Of a DNA stretch of 64,000 nucleotides, positions 36,885 through 49,749 are shown one piece after another. Made by a program: the position numbers and the translations under genes. Source of the stretch: Quercus robur (lineage: Eukaryota > Streptophyta > Magnoliopsida > Fagales > Fagaceae); contig NC_065535.1 of NCBI RefSeq assembly GCF_932294415.1, positions 70,859,362 to 70,923,361 of the forward strand, given 5' to 3'. The notes below the pieces were generated by a model. That model was not told where the DNA came from. It was given only the letters and a program-made list of their open reading frames with translations, and did not search any database. Positions within the stretch are counted from its first letter, which is position 1. Every line of letters starts with the position of its first letter.

Positions 36885-37246
36885 TTTTGTGTAGGCCCAT
36901 TAAAATTTTGACATATAAACATTTTCCATTAATGAGTTAACAGTAGAAATCAAATTGATTGTAAGTTGAAAATAACATAGATTAAATTGATTGTTACTAA
37001 AATGTAAAAATCAAATTGATTGTAACTTGATGTAAATGGTGTTTTTGCCAAAAAAAAAAAAATTTACATATCCATTCCATTTTTTTGAAACCTAAACCGG
37101 GACCGAAACCCAAAATTTTATAATAAGTGTAAAGCCCACTAGGCCCATCCTAGTCCAGCGACAAGCAAAAACTAGGGCCCGCGGTCCACCACAGTTCTAC
37201 TTTTGTCCGAATTAATCACGTCCTCTACTGGTCTACAGTCTACTTA
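36321..37246. other. HFM1 3' flank, no gene
   Basis: Probable 3' UTR to about 36420, then AT-rich DNA with an A run at about 36575-36590 and a T run of about 40 at 36844-36883. No ORF or RNA gene seen. Confidence 0.5.
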
Positions 37247-37300
37247 GGCTTGAGACATTTGGGCTACTAGTTGTTGACCGTGCTCCGCACGATTTTTTTT
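37247..37300 (-). mobile_element. Helitron 3' terminus (minus strand)
   Basis: On the minus strand a hairpin CGTGC-GGA-GCACG (about 37291-37279) is followed by an eight-base spacer and CTAG ending at 37267, with T as next base. This is the Helitron 3' signature. The other end was not found, so only the terminus is annotated. Confidence 0.45.
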
Positions 37301-38229
37301 ATTACTTATTTATAAATTTTGTAAACATTATAAGTAGGAAATATTATAACAATATTAATTATTTAAAATAATAATAATATTATTATGTAGAGAAGTATAA
37401 TATATATATTGAATTTTTTATCTCCTTGAAAATATAAGTTGTAAATGTCAAAATGCAAGAAATTATTAAGTGTACTTGAGAAGCAGGTTAGAATACTAAG
37501 TGATCTTCTTACTTAATAGTATAATACAAAATAGTTAACACAGTATTGGAGGCCATTTTAGTTTGGCTAAAAAATGGGAAAAAATGGTATTAATGTATGC
37601 TGGTATGTCAATTTTTTGTTTTTTTAGATAGATATATAATAATTTTTTTCTTCATTTGAGCGTTAGATTTATTTCTGTTTTTTAAATTAGATATAAAATA
37701 AGTTATATAATAAAATTTACTTTTATTTTTTCTTATGCTATAGATATAATTTTCATCATTGCTAGTCCCAATATAGTTGGTTTGTTTGGTGCAATACTAT
37801 GCTAAAAATAAACAAAGCTTGCTCTTTTCTCTAATCATCTTCTTTTGTTCAGAATTTTCATGCTCAATCACATAACATACACATTAATATATATAATAAA
37901 ATATCTCAAATCCAAATCCAATTCAACCTCAATTCCAAAGTAGGAAATTATCACATTTTGATCAAATAGAATTATTTATATAAAAATTGTAAGCAAGATA
38001 GAAATAGAGAGAGAATATCTTCCATGGCTTTAAGTACAAAGTAGAAATTATAAATTTCAGAGAAGGAGAGAGAGATTAAAGAAGAAATTATATGGTTTGA
38101 ATGACCGGAACATCCTTTACTTCTTTACATAGTATGACAATAATTTGCCCCAATTTGGTCATTTGCCAATAGGTTATTTTCTAAATTTTCTTTCTTTGGT
38201 CAAAATTATCATGCTCAATCACATAACTT

Positions 38230-38274
38230 GCGCGCGCCCACACACACACACATGTGTGTGTGTGTGCGCGCGCG
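38230..38274. repeat. Alternating CG/CA/TG palindrome
   Basis: About 45 bases of almost uninterrupted pyrimidine-purine alternation arranged symmetrically: a CG run, a CA run, a central CATG, a TG run, and a CG run. The sequence is close to self-complementary and could form a cruciform or left-handed Z-DNA. Confidence 0.85.
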
Positions 38275-38286
38275 TGCGTTCATGCA

Positions 38287-38398
<112 letters not shown>

Positions 38399-38639
38399 CC
38401 CAAATTCAAATCAAAATCAACCTTTGAATCTACACCACAAATTACCAAAATTTCAAATGAGAAATAAAATTATCATATCTTATTCAAACAATTATGAACT
38501 AGAAGCAAGAGAGAGATACAGAGAATACCTTCAATGGTTTTATATACAGAGCACAACTTACGGTTTCAGAGAAAGAGAGAGATTGAAGAGGAAAATTAGG
38601 GTTTTATTTGAATTTTTCTATTGTAAGTTGTAATCCTTT

Positions 38640-39038
38640 CCTTTTGTTATATATAAGGGGAAATTACACTTTGCCCACCTGTGGTTTGCTCAAAAAACAC
38701 TTTACCTACATATGGTTTAAAAATTGACACTTTATCCACTTGAAGTTAGCTCTGTTTGTTTCCCATTACTCACATCTGTTAAAAATAGAGATAAATTTGT
38801 ATTTTTGTTACCCTTTTATGTCTCTTTCCTCTCAAAATATAAAAAACTAAAAAATTAAGGGAAAAGAAGATTTAAAAGCTAGGTTTTGTAAAAATTAAAA
38901 CTTAACTTTTACATTTTCTTTTCATGTATCAACTTTTAGTTCTTCTATTTTAACACATTAAAAATTGAAATTATGCGTTTCCTCACAACCTAAACCAGAG
39001 AATGGAAAAAATCAGTTAAGTTCACCACAATTTTTAAT
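38640..39038. other. Worn transposon-like sequence, no gene
   Basis: 38656-38830 has the CTTTGCCCACCTGTGGTTTG-type phrases often found in long-TIR elements, but no matching opposite end is visible nearby. The rest is AT-rich with no ORF. Confidence 0.35.
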
Positions 39039-39046
39039 GTTAAGGC

Positions 39047-39618
39047 CAGGGGCGGCTTAATATATTTGGGGGCCTACGGCGAAAATCGATTATCTTGTTT
39101 TATATGCAAAATTACTACTAATTAACAAAAACTACATAGAAATTTTTCTTTTTTTAGAAATTTTATAAACAGAAAAAATTTGACAAAATTTTTCATACTT
39201 GTTGATATGGTAGATTGATAATAGTAAGTAAAAAAATGGTGTTAATGGTGGACTTAGATGAGAACTAGTAAAAGTTTGCTAATTAAACTCTTATTTTTTT
39301 TAGAAGTACAACATTCACAATATTTTTTTACAACAAATCTTAGATTTTTTTTTTCTCTTTGAAAATATCACTATAATTATTTTTTTGCCATCAATAACAG
39401 GTTGTAACAACCTATTATTTAGCATAATTGTAAAAGTGTTATAAAAAATATTGTGGACGTTGCATTTTTCTCTATTTTTTATTTGTTTTTCATCTGGTAA
39501 AAAAATATTATTTTATTTATTGATTATAAATAACCTTATTGGTTAAAATTTGGGGGCCTTTTTTTTACTTGGGGCCTTAGGCGACTGCATTTCTTGCTCC
39601 ACTGTTCAGCCGGCACTG
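39047..39618. mobile_element. Non-autonomous hAT element, 572 bp
   Basis: The termini are CAGGGGCGGCT on the left and, read inward from the right, CAGTGCCGGCT. They are flanked by a perfect 8 bp duplication GTTAAGGC (39039-39046 and 39619-39626), the hAT size. Subterminal GGGGCCT-type repeats are inverted between the ends. No transposase. Confidence 0.85.
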
Positions 39619-39696
39619 GTTAAGGCATGACATGATAAATGATGGATGGGATGATTGTTTTCTATACCCATTGAGTTTTAATATAAGGCTTGTTGG

Positions 39697-40142
39697 GTGT
39701 ATCATATGGCAAATTTGAACTTTCCTAGATGCGGTGCCTCAGGACATTCTAACTTGACACCTTGCCTTGGATCAAGACTTTCATTTGGCAGTGCTTGCAC
39801 AAACCCATTAGATGCTAAAACCTTTGTTCATCTTTTCACCAACCCATCTGATGCTAACCTTTTTGCAATGCCTCTTCTTGATGACTGCAGGCAGTTGATT
39901 TCCTAGATAGCCCAAGTCCGGATTGGGCATTGCTTTCACGAAGTCAACTCGTGTGCTGATCTTCTGGCTAGGATAGGGACTGCCCAAGATAGGACTTTTA
40001 TTTTGTATCATGAACCGCCTGTGGATTTTTTTTGGAGCTTTTAAGCTCAGAAAAGGCTGGATTGTATTATAACAAGACCATCACTGAACCTCCCCTTCCC
40101 CCTTAGCTTTCGTTAATGCAATTTCCTTTTTACCAAAAAAAA
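39697..40142 (+). mobile_element. 5'-truncated L1-type LINE, RNase H-like 3' end
   Basis: A plus-strand frame with one stop encodes the end of a plant RNase H-like domain: LLDDCRQLI, then after the stop HEVNSCADLLARIGTAQ and PPVDFF. A stop, a short 3' UTR and an A run at about 40133-40142 follow. This is how plant L1 copies end. The 5' limit is unclear and no target duplication was identified. Confidence 0.6.
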
Positions 40143-40744
40143 GGTCATAACTTATAACTGAAAAAAAGAGAGGAAGAAATGAATAGGCGCATTTAAGTAT
40201 CTATACTTCTGTAGTTATTTAAAGATATATTAATTTAGGTGTAATTATAATAAATCTGATTAATAGTAAGAAATTCAACAAAATTGTGTTGCGTTTCTAG
40301 CAAGTTTTTGTTTACATGTATGTGAAGCTGTGAATTGATCAAAGATGCGAATTGGCAAATTAGGAAACTAATAGAATTGTTTGTTAGCCAAATAAATTTG
40401 ATGTTTTGAGATATTTTTATATTTTTTCCTCACAATAAAGTGGTCCCAAAAGCTTGAATTTGAACAATTAACCATTATTTTAACATTTCAATTCAACATG
40501 TAGGCATAGATTGTGTAGGCATGGATTCTTTGTCCATGTGTGAGCTTAGACTCTCTTCAATGAGTGGGGTGAGTAGCGTAATAAGTAGATAGAAAGTATA
40601 GATAGCATAGATAAAGTTCAAATTTATTTCGGTTTGTTCTAACATCATGATAAACTATCACTTTATATCCCAAAATCACTTAATAATTGTTCTAACATTT
40701 TAACATCTAGTCCATGTTCATCGTGTGGATTTTGCAGGGTAGAC
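40143..40744. other. Intergenic, upstream of COX5C copy
   Basis: AT-rich, no ORF recognised. The last bases (TTTTGCAG ending at about 40737) look like the intron acceptor that lies just ahead of the ATG in plant COX5C genes. Confidence 0.35.
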
Positions 40745-40946
40745 ATGGCTTCTCATAACATAGCACAGTCTGCACTCTGCATATCGGGGTCCAAGTTTGA
40801 TTAAGGAGATTTGCTATGGGATAGGTCTTAGCCTCGTGGCTGGTTTCCTTTGGAAAATGCATCATTGGAAACTCCAGAGGAGGACCAAGGAATTCTATGA
40901 TATGCTTAAGAAAGGTGAAATTAGTGTCGTGGTGGAAGATGAGTAG
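40745..40946 (+). pseudogene. Cytochrome c oxidase subunit 5C copy (frameshift)
   Basis: COX5C is a small nuclear-encoded inner-mitochondrial-membrane subunit of complex IV in plants, about 63-64 residues. The ATG frame opens MASHNIAQSA. After a shift near 40785-40795 another frame gives GPSLIKEICYGIGLS, the membrane-spanning part, then WKMHHWKLQRRTKEFYDML and KGEISVVVEDE before TAG at 40944-40946. The total of 202 bases is not a multiple of three. The preceding TTTTGCAG suggests a duplicated genomic copy with the normal 5' UTR intron. Too short and too internal to stand out as one ORF. Confidence 0.75.
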
Positions 40947-43045
40947 GCTGTAACATACCTTCTTGTTTTTATCTGATTCCACTTATCTTCTTATTTTGAT
41001 TTCCTTTTTTTTTTTTTTTTTTTTTTTTTTTGGAGTGAGAACTTGCAGTTTCATTTAGCAGTTCAGTTTGTTCTGTAATATGTAATACGTAATCAGTTTT
41101 CCTAATAATGTAATGTGATGAGGGGTCCCTTTGAGTTTTGGATAAATTAAGGGCGTTATGAGATGTGACAATAGCATCAAATCATTGAAATGGGTGGATT
41201 TCCCAGAGGCCCAAAGTGTTGTTATTTTGTCTAGGTATAGCCCCACTAAATGTAGGGAATAGGTGCCTCAGTCCGTGTGATTTTTGCAGATTTGTACTGC
41301 CCAATTGTGAGGAGGAGAAAAGGATGAGGCCCATGAGTTATCTTCCAATCGGCCTTAAAAAAAAAAAAAAAGTCCTTCAGGCAGTTATAACTTAGTCAAT
41401 CATTCATCAGTCATAATCTATATCTACATAATTTGGATTATATATATCTCTCTGTGTGTGTTGTTGAATGTAAATACATTAAATGCTTAATTAAATAAAA
41501 CTTATAAAAATATAAAATACTTCTAAATAACATATCAATTTAATCAACCAATTTTACATTATATTCTTATAAAATAATTATAATACATTTTTCCACAAAT
41601 CACATAAGTTTGCAAAAACCAATCGTTGGTACATAAACATAGCAGTAGCTAACACAAAACACTCGCCACTAACAACAAACTTAAAATAGATCCTTCTCAC
41701 CCAAAAAAAAAAAAAAAAAAAGGCAAACAAACCAATAACCTAGCTCAAAAACAAAAGCAGGAGCCTCCAAAGACCAAAGAATTCTATTTTTAATAGATAT
41801 CACGTTCTTACACCAAGTAAGCCTATGTTTAATGTCCAGACCTTAAAAATGGCAGACATAATTTCTCCATTACAAATCCTAGCATTCCTTTTTTTATTTT
41901 ATTTTTACACTTAGCTTTGTGTTTCATAGAATACTAAGAAGGTTTGCTAGACTAAAATGTTTGGAATCATTTGGACAGATGGTTCTCTTACTGTTCATTT
42001 AGCATCTCACAAGCTACGCCTATGTAGTTGAGGTTTAGCATATCGTGGGGTAAAAATTAGGTAACCATCTCATTGATGTGAACTTGGAGTTAATGTTTTC
42101 TTTTGATTTTCCATGTTCTTACTGTTCTTTCTTTCGTTTTCTTTACGAACACTGTAGGTAATGGTCCCAACTACAATAGACAAGGATAATATACTTGGCA
42201 GAAACTTATTAAGCAGCTTGTCGACATGTATGACCCATGTGGCAGTTCAAAAACTATAATTATCCAAAGCCATTGGCATTGCTATTGACATATCCCTGAA
42301 TGGTTTACATCAGACATTTATTGAGAACTACCTCCTGTATGCTACACAAATTAATTGTGAAAGGGCCTTAACATGATCATCAACCGCATTAGCTTTGACA
42401 ATAGAATTATAATTTTGATGATGACTACTTAGCCATTTCATCAAAATTATAAGAAGATTTAACCAATAGAAGAAAAGAGAAAGTTGAAGATTCTGCCGTT
42501 TTGGTTAAGTTACAAAAACAAGCCGACACAAGGAAGTGGGTTACAAGAAACTACCACCCTACTTGATCAACTTTTGATATTTATGGAAGTATTCATGTGC
42601 TGGAAGAAGGCCAGAACACAAAAACATGTTATCAAATGTCCAGGACTTCCTCATTGCATACAAAAATATTTATAAATATTAAAAAAAAAAAAAAAGAAAG
42701 AATGAATCTGAACATGACTTGGTGTAAATCTGCTAATGAAGTTCTGAGCTGGCCATACTTTATACCTTTACCATCTCCTAACTTTTGAATCTGCTACTTC
42801 TGTCCAACTTTGAAGTGCCTTTAATTTTGTTGCTTTGGGGTATGTAGCTCAAACATCTGATATATGCATCTCTCTCCTACAGTCGTGTAGGATCCACATG
42901 ATAAAAATGCATATATCAGACCCATAAGATAATTATTGATTGCGCAGATGTGTGCTTCGTTGTATAATTTCCTCCTAACCTACAAATGTCAATTTGAGGA
43001 TTGAATATTAATCAGTCTTGGGATTATTAGAATTTTACTCTGAAT
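40947..43045. other. Intergenic, no gene recognised
   Basis: AT-rich with T/A runs at about 41006-41029 and 41701-41720. 41055-42800 contains only short frames on both strands. A nested inverted repeat lies at 42856-42920 (separate entry). Confidence 0.45.
42856..42920. repeat. Small nested hairpin (MITE-like)
   Basis: Perfect 14-base inverted arms TCTGATATATGCAT (42856-42869) and ATGCATATATCAGA (42907-42920). Inside them is a second stem TCCTAC/GTAGGA. It lies about 125 bases beyond the CRK3-like stop codon. Confidence 0.6.
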
Positions 43046-46000
43046 CTACTTCTGAAAGAACTCTAATCTTGAAATCACATCTGAACTGTCCCTACTAGAG
43101 GACTCTGTGGAAGTACAGGATGCTTCCAGCTTTCTTGCTGCGTTTAACACTAAGCTGTCCATGCTATAGGTCTTAAGGGAGCTGTCTGACCCAAGCGCAT
43201 TGGTACTCAGAAAAGGAGGTTGGTTTGATATAGGAATCTCACAATCTTTACTAGTTAACATCTGAACTACTTCCTCCATGGATGGTCTTAAAGCAACTGA
43301 AGCTTGTGTGCACAAAAGCCCAATTTGAAGCACATCTGATGCCTCTTTTCCAGGAAATTTATCTCTCAGGCAAGGGTCAACAGCTTCAACCAATTTATTT
43401 GTTTTGTAGAGTTTCCATACCTGAGGTCAAAATGAAACATAACACTTCAGCAAAAAGAGCCTATAAGCTAGTATGGGTCTTGTATCCTATAGCACTATTT
43501 GAAATATACATGGATTCTGAGTCTTACTGTTTGTAGAAGGGAACTTGAGTCCTCAATGAAAGAATTATTCCTCCTACCACATACAATCTCAAGTACCAGA
43601 ACTCCAAAACTAAAAACATCTGCTTTCTCTGTAAGTTGTCCTCGAACAAGATACTCAGGAGCCATGTAACCTCTGTTAAAAAGACATGCACTTTTAATGA
43701 GAAAGGGAAAGAATTGAGACACTTTAGGAACTATATAAGGTGGGAGAGCTTTGATCTGCTAAAATTTTACTTCCAATTCAAAATTGGGATTCCAAATAAC
43801 AGTTATAATGGGTTAAAATGATGGAAATCTAGCAGGTTGACATCAACTGCAATGAAAAATATAATGGAACTGGACAGTGCAGGCCACCATATTTTACACA
43901 TTAAAAAAAGACTTATTTTCTCATAATTCTTACTTTATCAGATTTCATAGAGGCATACAATTAAAATAAACATGAAGACAATGAATTTATCCTAGTATAA
44001 TAGATTTTCAGTTTTACATTACTAAATCATGTAATGCTTGAAGTAATGGTATATGTCAGTATAAAAACATGATCCTATATGAAGTGAAAACAGCAGGCTA
44101 AATAGAACTTTTACAAAATTTACTTACAGTGTACCAGCAATTCCAGTACTAAGATGACTTTGATCAGCAGCAAAACATCGAACAAGGCCAAAGTCGGCAA
44201 TCTTTGGGGTGAGATTCTCATCCAGAAGAACATTGCTGCTTTTTATATCCCTGTGAATTATTCTTACTTTGGCACCTCCATGAAGATATGCAAGCCCCTC
44301 AGCTGTCCCAATAATGATATCAAATCGCTGCCTCCAATTTAGAATCTGAACTTTGTTCTTGTCTGCAAAGGATATAGAGATCATCACCATTTTGAAATGG
44401 TAGTTTTACCTTTTCTTTTCCCTGCATTTCTCAGCTTGTATGTTTTCAATTGCAAAGATATATGTTGCTCATTCAGGAATGACTTATCTACAATTCAGCA
44501 ATGTAACAAGCATATTCATGTCCTAAACCAATTCAATAATTTGTTTCAAATGTGGATCATCATTTGCATGAATAAAGAGATACTGTGGCTCTGCATTAAG
44601 CAGAGCCTTACATAGCTATTAGAGTTACAAAGCTCTTTAAGCAAAAAATGATAACACACCAAAAAGAGATTTAAGAGGGGAAAAGCTGAAAATTGAAACT
44701 TTTACGGAAAAAACTCTGCAGTTCACTATATTTTATAAATTCAGAACTTTAAAGCACTATTCACTGTAATTTGCTAAACGTTCAAAATGCTAAACAACTT
44801 TTCAGTTGAAGACCTATGTCGCAAAAGCTTTACTAATAAAGTTTTTGAGCTAAAACTCTACTTCTTACAGCAAACCAAAGAGGTATAAAGAAAATAGGAT
44901 TACCAAAAATGAACTGATCGAGGCTCCTGTTTGGTACATACTCATAAACCAAGAGGCTCTCAGGGCCTTCAATACTACAACCCAAAAGCTTCACAAGATT
45001 CTTGTGTTGAATTCCACTGATTAAATTTACTTCATTGAAAAAATCATCTACCCACTGCCTGGTATTGAAAATCAATCTCTTAACAGCAACAATTTTCCCA
45101 TTTGGAAGAGTCCCCTTGTATACAGAACCAGCTCCTCCTTGGCCTATTTTTCTTGAAGGATTAAAGTAGTCTGTTGCCTTCTCAAGAGTCTCATATTTGA
45201 AGTTCAAACTAGCCCTATCAATACTAGTTGAAATTTGGCCTATGTTATTGCGCTCTGAAGTGCAAGACAAGATTAATGAATTAGAACATTACTGGATGAT
45301 AGATCATAAAAGCTATTGTAATGCATGAGAAACTACTATAATTCTTGTCTTGATCATGACAATTTCTCAGAATTGTACCTTCTTTGATCCTTAATAACCT
45401 TGCATAGCCAGCATATGCAGCAAACAGAAAGAGCATTAAGAAGGCAACTGCTGATAAAACTATGGCTACGATGACTCCTGTTTGAGAAAAACCTGGACAA
45501 TATAAAAGTATAAAACACATAAAAGACAGCAATTAAAAAACAACATTATCAACATGGTCAGAGAACATCAAATAGCACCACACATTATGGAAATTGACAT
45601 ATGGAATGGGGTTTAAAATACATAAAATGAAAAGAGAGATACTCAAAGACAAACCCACCATTAAACATAGTGACTTTTACTCCAATATGCAACTGCCATA
45701 AAGGAACAAAAGAGAGAAAAATAAAGTACGAATACTCAATAGACAAAAAAAAAAAAAAAGCCTTTAGTTTCTGTTTGCAAGCTGAGAAAAATTGATGGAA
45801 AATAATAGAAAACAAATTCTTTGAATTTTGTCCCCTTTTCTTTGTATTCATTATAAGACCCAACAAAACTAAAATCTCCACTCAAATGATCATATCTTAG
45901 CTATTCATGCCAGTTCAATTAAATTGCATATATACACAACCAAAAAAAACCAAGAATAATCAGATTCTAAACATTGTCTTCTCATTCTTTTCCATTCCCA

Positions 46001-46952
46001 CAAATCAAATAGAAAGGTTATGAAATTAAAAATGCCACCACCCGAAATAAAAAATGAACCTTTGATTCAATTTCATTCCAACTTACCCCACAAAGTCCAC
46101 CAAAATCATGAATTTCAAAAAAAAGAAAAAAAAGAAAAGAAAAAAGAAGCAAGAAACTTAATTACCATGACCATTTTGTGCTTCTCCATTATCATAGTAA
46201 AACTTCTCAGTGGAATACCTCAAATAACACCCTGTATTCAATCCTCTCCCTTCCCTCCTTGGCAAGCACTTACTGATCACTGCCTTCCCTGCCTTCTCCA
46301 AGCACTCTCTGCACCCATCACTCCCAACAGTCTTCCAACACTGCGCCAAGGCATACACACCTTTCACTTCAGCCACTGCAAACCCTTTGTTTCCCACAGC
46401 AGCTTTTGTCACATTTTCAATCAAAACCCCAACATTCTTTACAAACTCAACCTTGGAAACTTCATCAACCTCCACGCCATATTTGGAGCTACAGTTCACA
46501 GTGTCAATCAAAGGGTTAGTAGCTTCTTGGTAAAAGCTGTAGTTATCATAGCGCAAAAAGCACCCATCAAGGTAAATGCGAGCTGAGATGGAAGGAAGGC
46601 ATCGAGGGAGCTTTGTACGGGTTGCAGCATAGCAAAGAAGACAGTCTGTGTGAGAAAGGTCTTGGAAGCATTGAGCTAAGCCATACATGGGAGGGGTGGA
46701 GTTGACAAAGCTTGTGCCCCAGCGGGTGGTGTTGACAAGCTGAGATAGGCTCTCCATTTCTTTCACAAAGGTGGGGATGAAGTTGGGGGGTAGTGGAGAC
46801 TTGACAGTGCCACAGAATAGGCCTGACTGTGATATCCTTGGATCAGAGAGTGAGAAAGAGATGAAGCTGAAAAAGAAGAAGACCCAAGTTGGATTTTTGT
46901 AGCTTGGGCTTAAAGAATGTATGGAATTCATGGTTGGTGTCATGAAGATCAT
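43046..46952 (-). CDS. Cysteine-rich receptor-like kinase, CRK3-like
   Basis: A plasma-membrane receptor kinase with DUF26 ectodomain. Exons: 46952-46166, 45492-45379, 45254-44904, 44362-44128, 43672-43528, 43420-43046. All phases agree, giving about 668 residues. Order: signal peptide ([14 protein letters not shown]), two DUF26/Gnk2 repeats with C-x8-C-x2-C ([13 protein letters not shown] and [13 protein letters not shown]), transmembrane segment ([18 protein letters not shown]), then the Ser/Thr kinase: [34 protein letters not shown], and a Ser-rich tail. Kinase residues are intact. The start could also be Met at 46943 or 46931. Similarity to Arabidopsis CRK3 is from memory ([30 protein letters not shown]). 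A CRK2-like gene follows on the same strand. Confidence 0.9.
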
Positions 46953-49650
46953 GCAACAAGTTCTGCAGAGTACAGATTGCAAAGCTACTATAAGCTAAAG
47001 AAATGGGAGAGCAATTATTAAGAAGGTGAAAATGGAAAGGTAGTTTATCATTATGTTGGGTTTGTCTTCTTTTCTTCTTGTTGTTCTTGCTGTTTGGTTG
47101 TGTTAGATTTGTTTTCCTTGTTGCCTGTACTTTTGATTGTTTTCCTTATTTTCTGGAAAGGTTTCTACTTTCAAAGTGTGAAAATGTAGCTCACAAAAGG
47201 AATACACAAATTAATGTAAAGTTGCTTTTGTTAAAAGAAAATTTGACAGTAGAAAACCACAAAACGCGACTTTTTTGAGAAACCATGTGGATTGAGTTTT
47301 GTAATCTTTTTCTCTTTTTTTTTTGGGTAAGATAGTTATGTATTTTCCACACGATCTTAAAAAAAAGGGTAAAGTAATCATTTAACTTATTAAAAAAAAC
47401 TTATTGAAGAATACCTGTCCTCTGTCTTAAAAAAAAAAAAAGAATACCTGTCCTCTATCTATGTACTGTTTTTTTTTTTTTTTTGTTTGCAGTGTCAACT
47501 TTACTTGTGTTAAAAGTTAAAAAGCAAATATAGACAAGTCAATTTGGTGGCATTCCCAGTTCCTACGCTAACACTAATTAAGTGGGAGACTTAGGGATTT
47601 AAACCCATGTCAGCACTTGACATAACATCTTGTAACATTCGCATGAGATTAGAATACACTTTTGGAGCATACAATAATTTTCGGTTCTTTAGATAGGAAA
47701 ACTTGCTTTCCCACCTTCGCATCTTGGTAGCTCAGAGCTCTCCAAATAGTATCTATCTTATTAAACTTCAAAAAAAAAAAAGTATCTATCTTATTAATGG
47801 TGTGATATGAATTGTATGGATTAGACGCTATGAGTTTGTTGTGTGAATGTGTGCTCTATTTTATATTGGCATATTGTAAATCAATTTAAACTATATATAA
47901 GTAATTGTAAGAGTTTCAATTTTAATTAATTCTTTGAGTATAATACAAATATAATTAGGAATTTCCCGGATCAAGATAACTGACAAGTATGTAAAGAGAT
48001 GTAGCTATTATTTCATAAGTATATGATAATAATGTAATGCTTAGCGTATAAAATCTAATCAAATTTTTTTTTTTTTACTAATCCTTTCTTTTTTATTAAA
48101 TTGAACAAACAAACGATAAAAAAGAGGAATACTTTTTTTTAATGAATAAAAAATGAGTAGGGGTGATTTCAGTTGGCATCTTCTATCAGGGTGTGAGTAA
48201 CGTGATCATAATATTATTTTACTTGTTGCGGCTGGACCTGAGCCTACAAGAAAGAAAAATACTTTTTTAAGCTAAAAAAGATTGCAATAATGTATGTGAG
48301 CAAACCTTCAAATGTCACTTCATATATATTTCAAAAATTTAATAGAAGAAAAATTAATTCTCAAAATTAATTAAGATGTAAATGTTAGTTTCAAACTTTA
48401 ATTGAGAGGCCAATTCCAGCGCACGACAATTGTGCAACTTCTTAACGTGTGATTTTGGGTAGATTGTTGATTGTACAACTAAAATTAATGATTGAATTTT
48501 TGCTCATTATGCTAGATGTAATGGAACAAACTAAGTTTGGAAGGGTTGTGCTCCTCCGATGGTCCAACACCTTTTCCATCTGGACTGTTGCTAAAACTTG
48601 TGTGTTGGTGCTTCTGCGTTTTTGTAACTCAATTTCAGTTTTTAATGGAATATTTCCGCATCGAAGAAAAAATAAAAAAGAAAAAAAGAGGGTCGGTTGG
48701 TGTAGCTGCAGTTGTAGCTGTGTAGGTAAAGATAGATACACTATTACACCGTCCACCTGCTGCACAAATTAAAACCCCAATTCAATTTTTTCTTTTCTAA
48801 ATACATTTAAATATGACAACAAACTCTATTGTCGGGACCTCTTCTTTCACATCATCTACCTACATTATCATAATATTTATTTATTTATTTATTTATGTCT
48901 CTGTCTATATCTGGGCCATGTGTACTTTTTTATTTGGACTTAAAAAAGTGTGCAAAAAACAAAGCTACAAATCTCAAGGTACCCAGCAGCCACGTTTGAC
49001 AAACAACGGGTTTGCAAATTCGTACAGCGCAAAGTTGATGGCATCTATGACTCTTTTCCTTTACGGCTTTTTAATTACCCTTGATTTTTGGATCCCACTT
49101 TCTATAATGGAATCATTACCATCATTCTTGAAAGAAATATTTGCCATTCAAAGCGAGTGCTGAAAGGTCTAAAGTCTAAGGGACCTTTTTTATAAAAGAT
49201 TTTTATCAATGTAATTTAAGTATTGTGAAAATATTTATCTGAAAAAAAATGTTGTAGAAATAAGTATTGTATTATTTAAATAATAAAAACTGTTATTCAA
49301 ATAAGATTATCAAACAGGTTTTAAATTGTGTCTAGTTGGCACTTGGTAGAATGATTTTGGAAAGATAAAAAATAAATAAATAAATAAAGAGAAAAAAGAT
49401 TAGTTAGATAAAGTTTTGACCATTTCGTGCAAGAGAAAATAGGAGAATAGAAAGGAGTGAGGGGGAGCATTTTCCAATTGAACCTAACAAAATTTGTCCT
49501 TCTTCCAAAAGTGGGAGGAAAAATTAGAGGAGAACTTGGGTGAAATAAAGAAAAATAAAGTGATGATAGATTTGTCCCAGACTAATAAGTTTTTAGTCAA
49601 TGAATAATGATATAGATTATATAAAAATTAATATTAATTTATATTTATAT
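46953..49650. other. CRK3-like upstream region and intergenic DNA
   Basis: The first few hundred bases should hold the CRK3-like promoter; no clear TATA box was fixed. The remainder is AT-rich with A/T runs and an ATTT repeat near 48877-48895. The overlapping frames at 48442-48772 on both strands look like chance. No gene recognised. Confidence 0.45.
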
Positions 49651-49749
49651 ATATCTAAAAGTAGAAGTATAATATTTATTGTTATTACGCTTTAATTAAG
49701 TCACATTAGCGTCTTCGTTATTATCTTTTTTTTTTTTTTTTCTAATTTT

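Noticed and set aside
46020..46586. 188-codon plus-strand frame
   Set aside because: It lies opposite CRK3-like exon 1, which has clear DUF26 cysteines, splice sites and signal peptide.
48442..48772. Overlapping 107-codon frames on both strands
   Set aside because: No family resemblance and low-complexity composition; judged to be chance.
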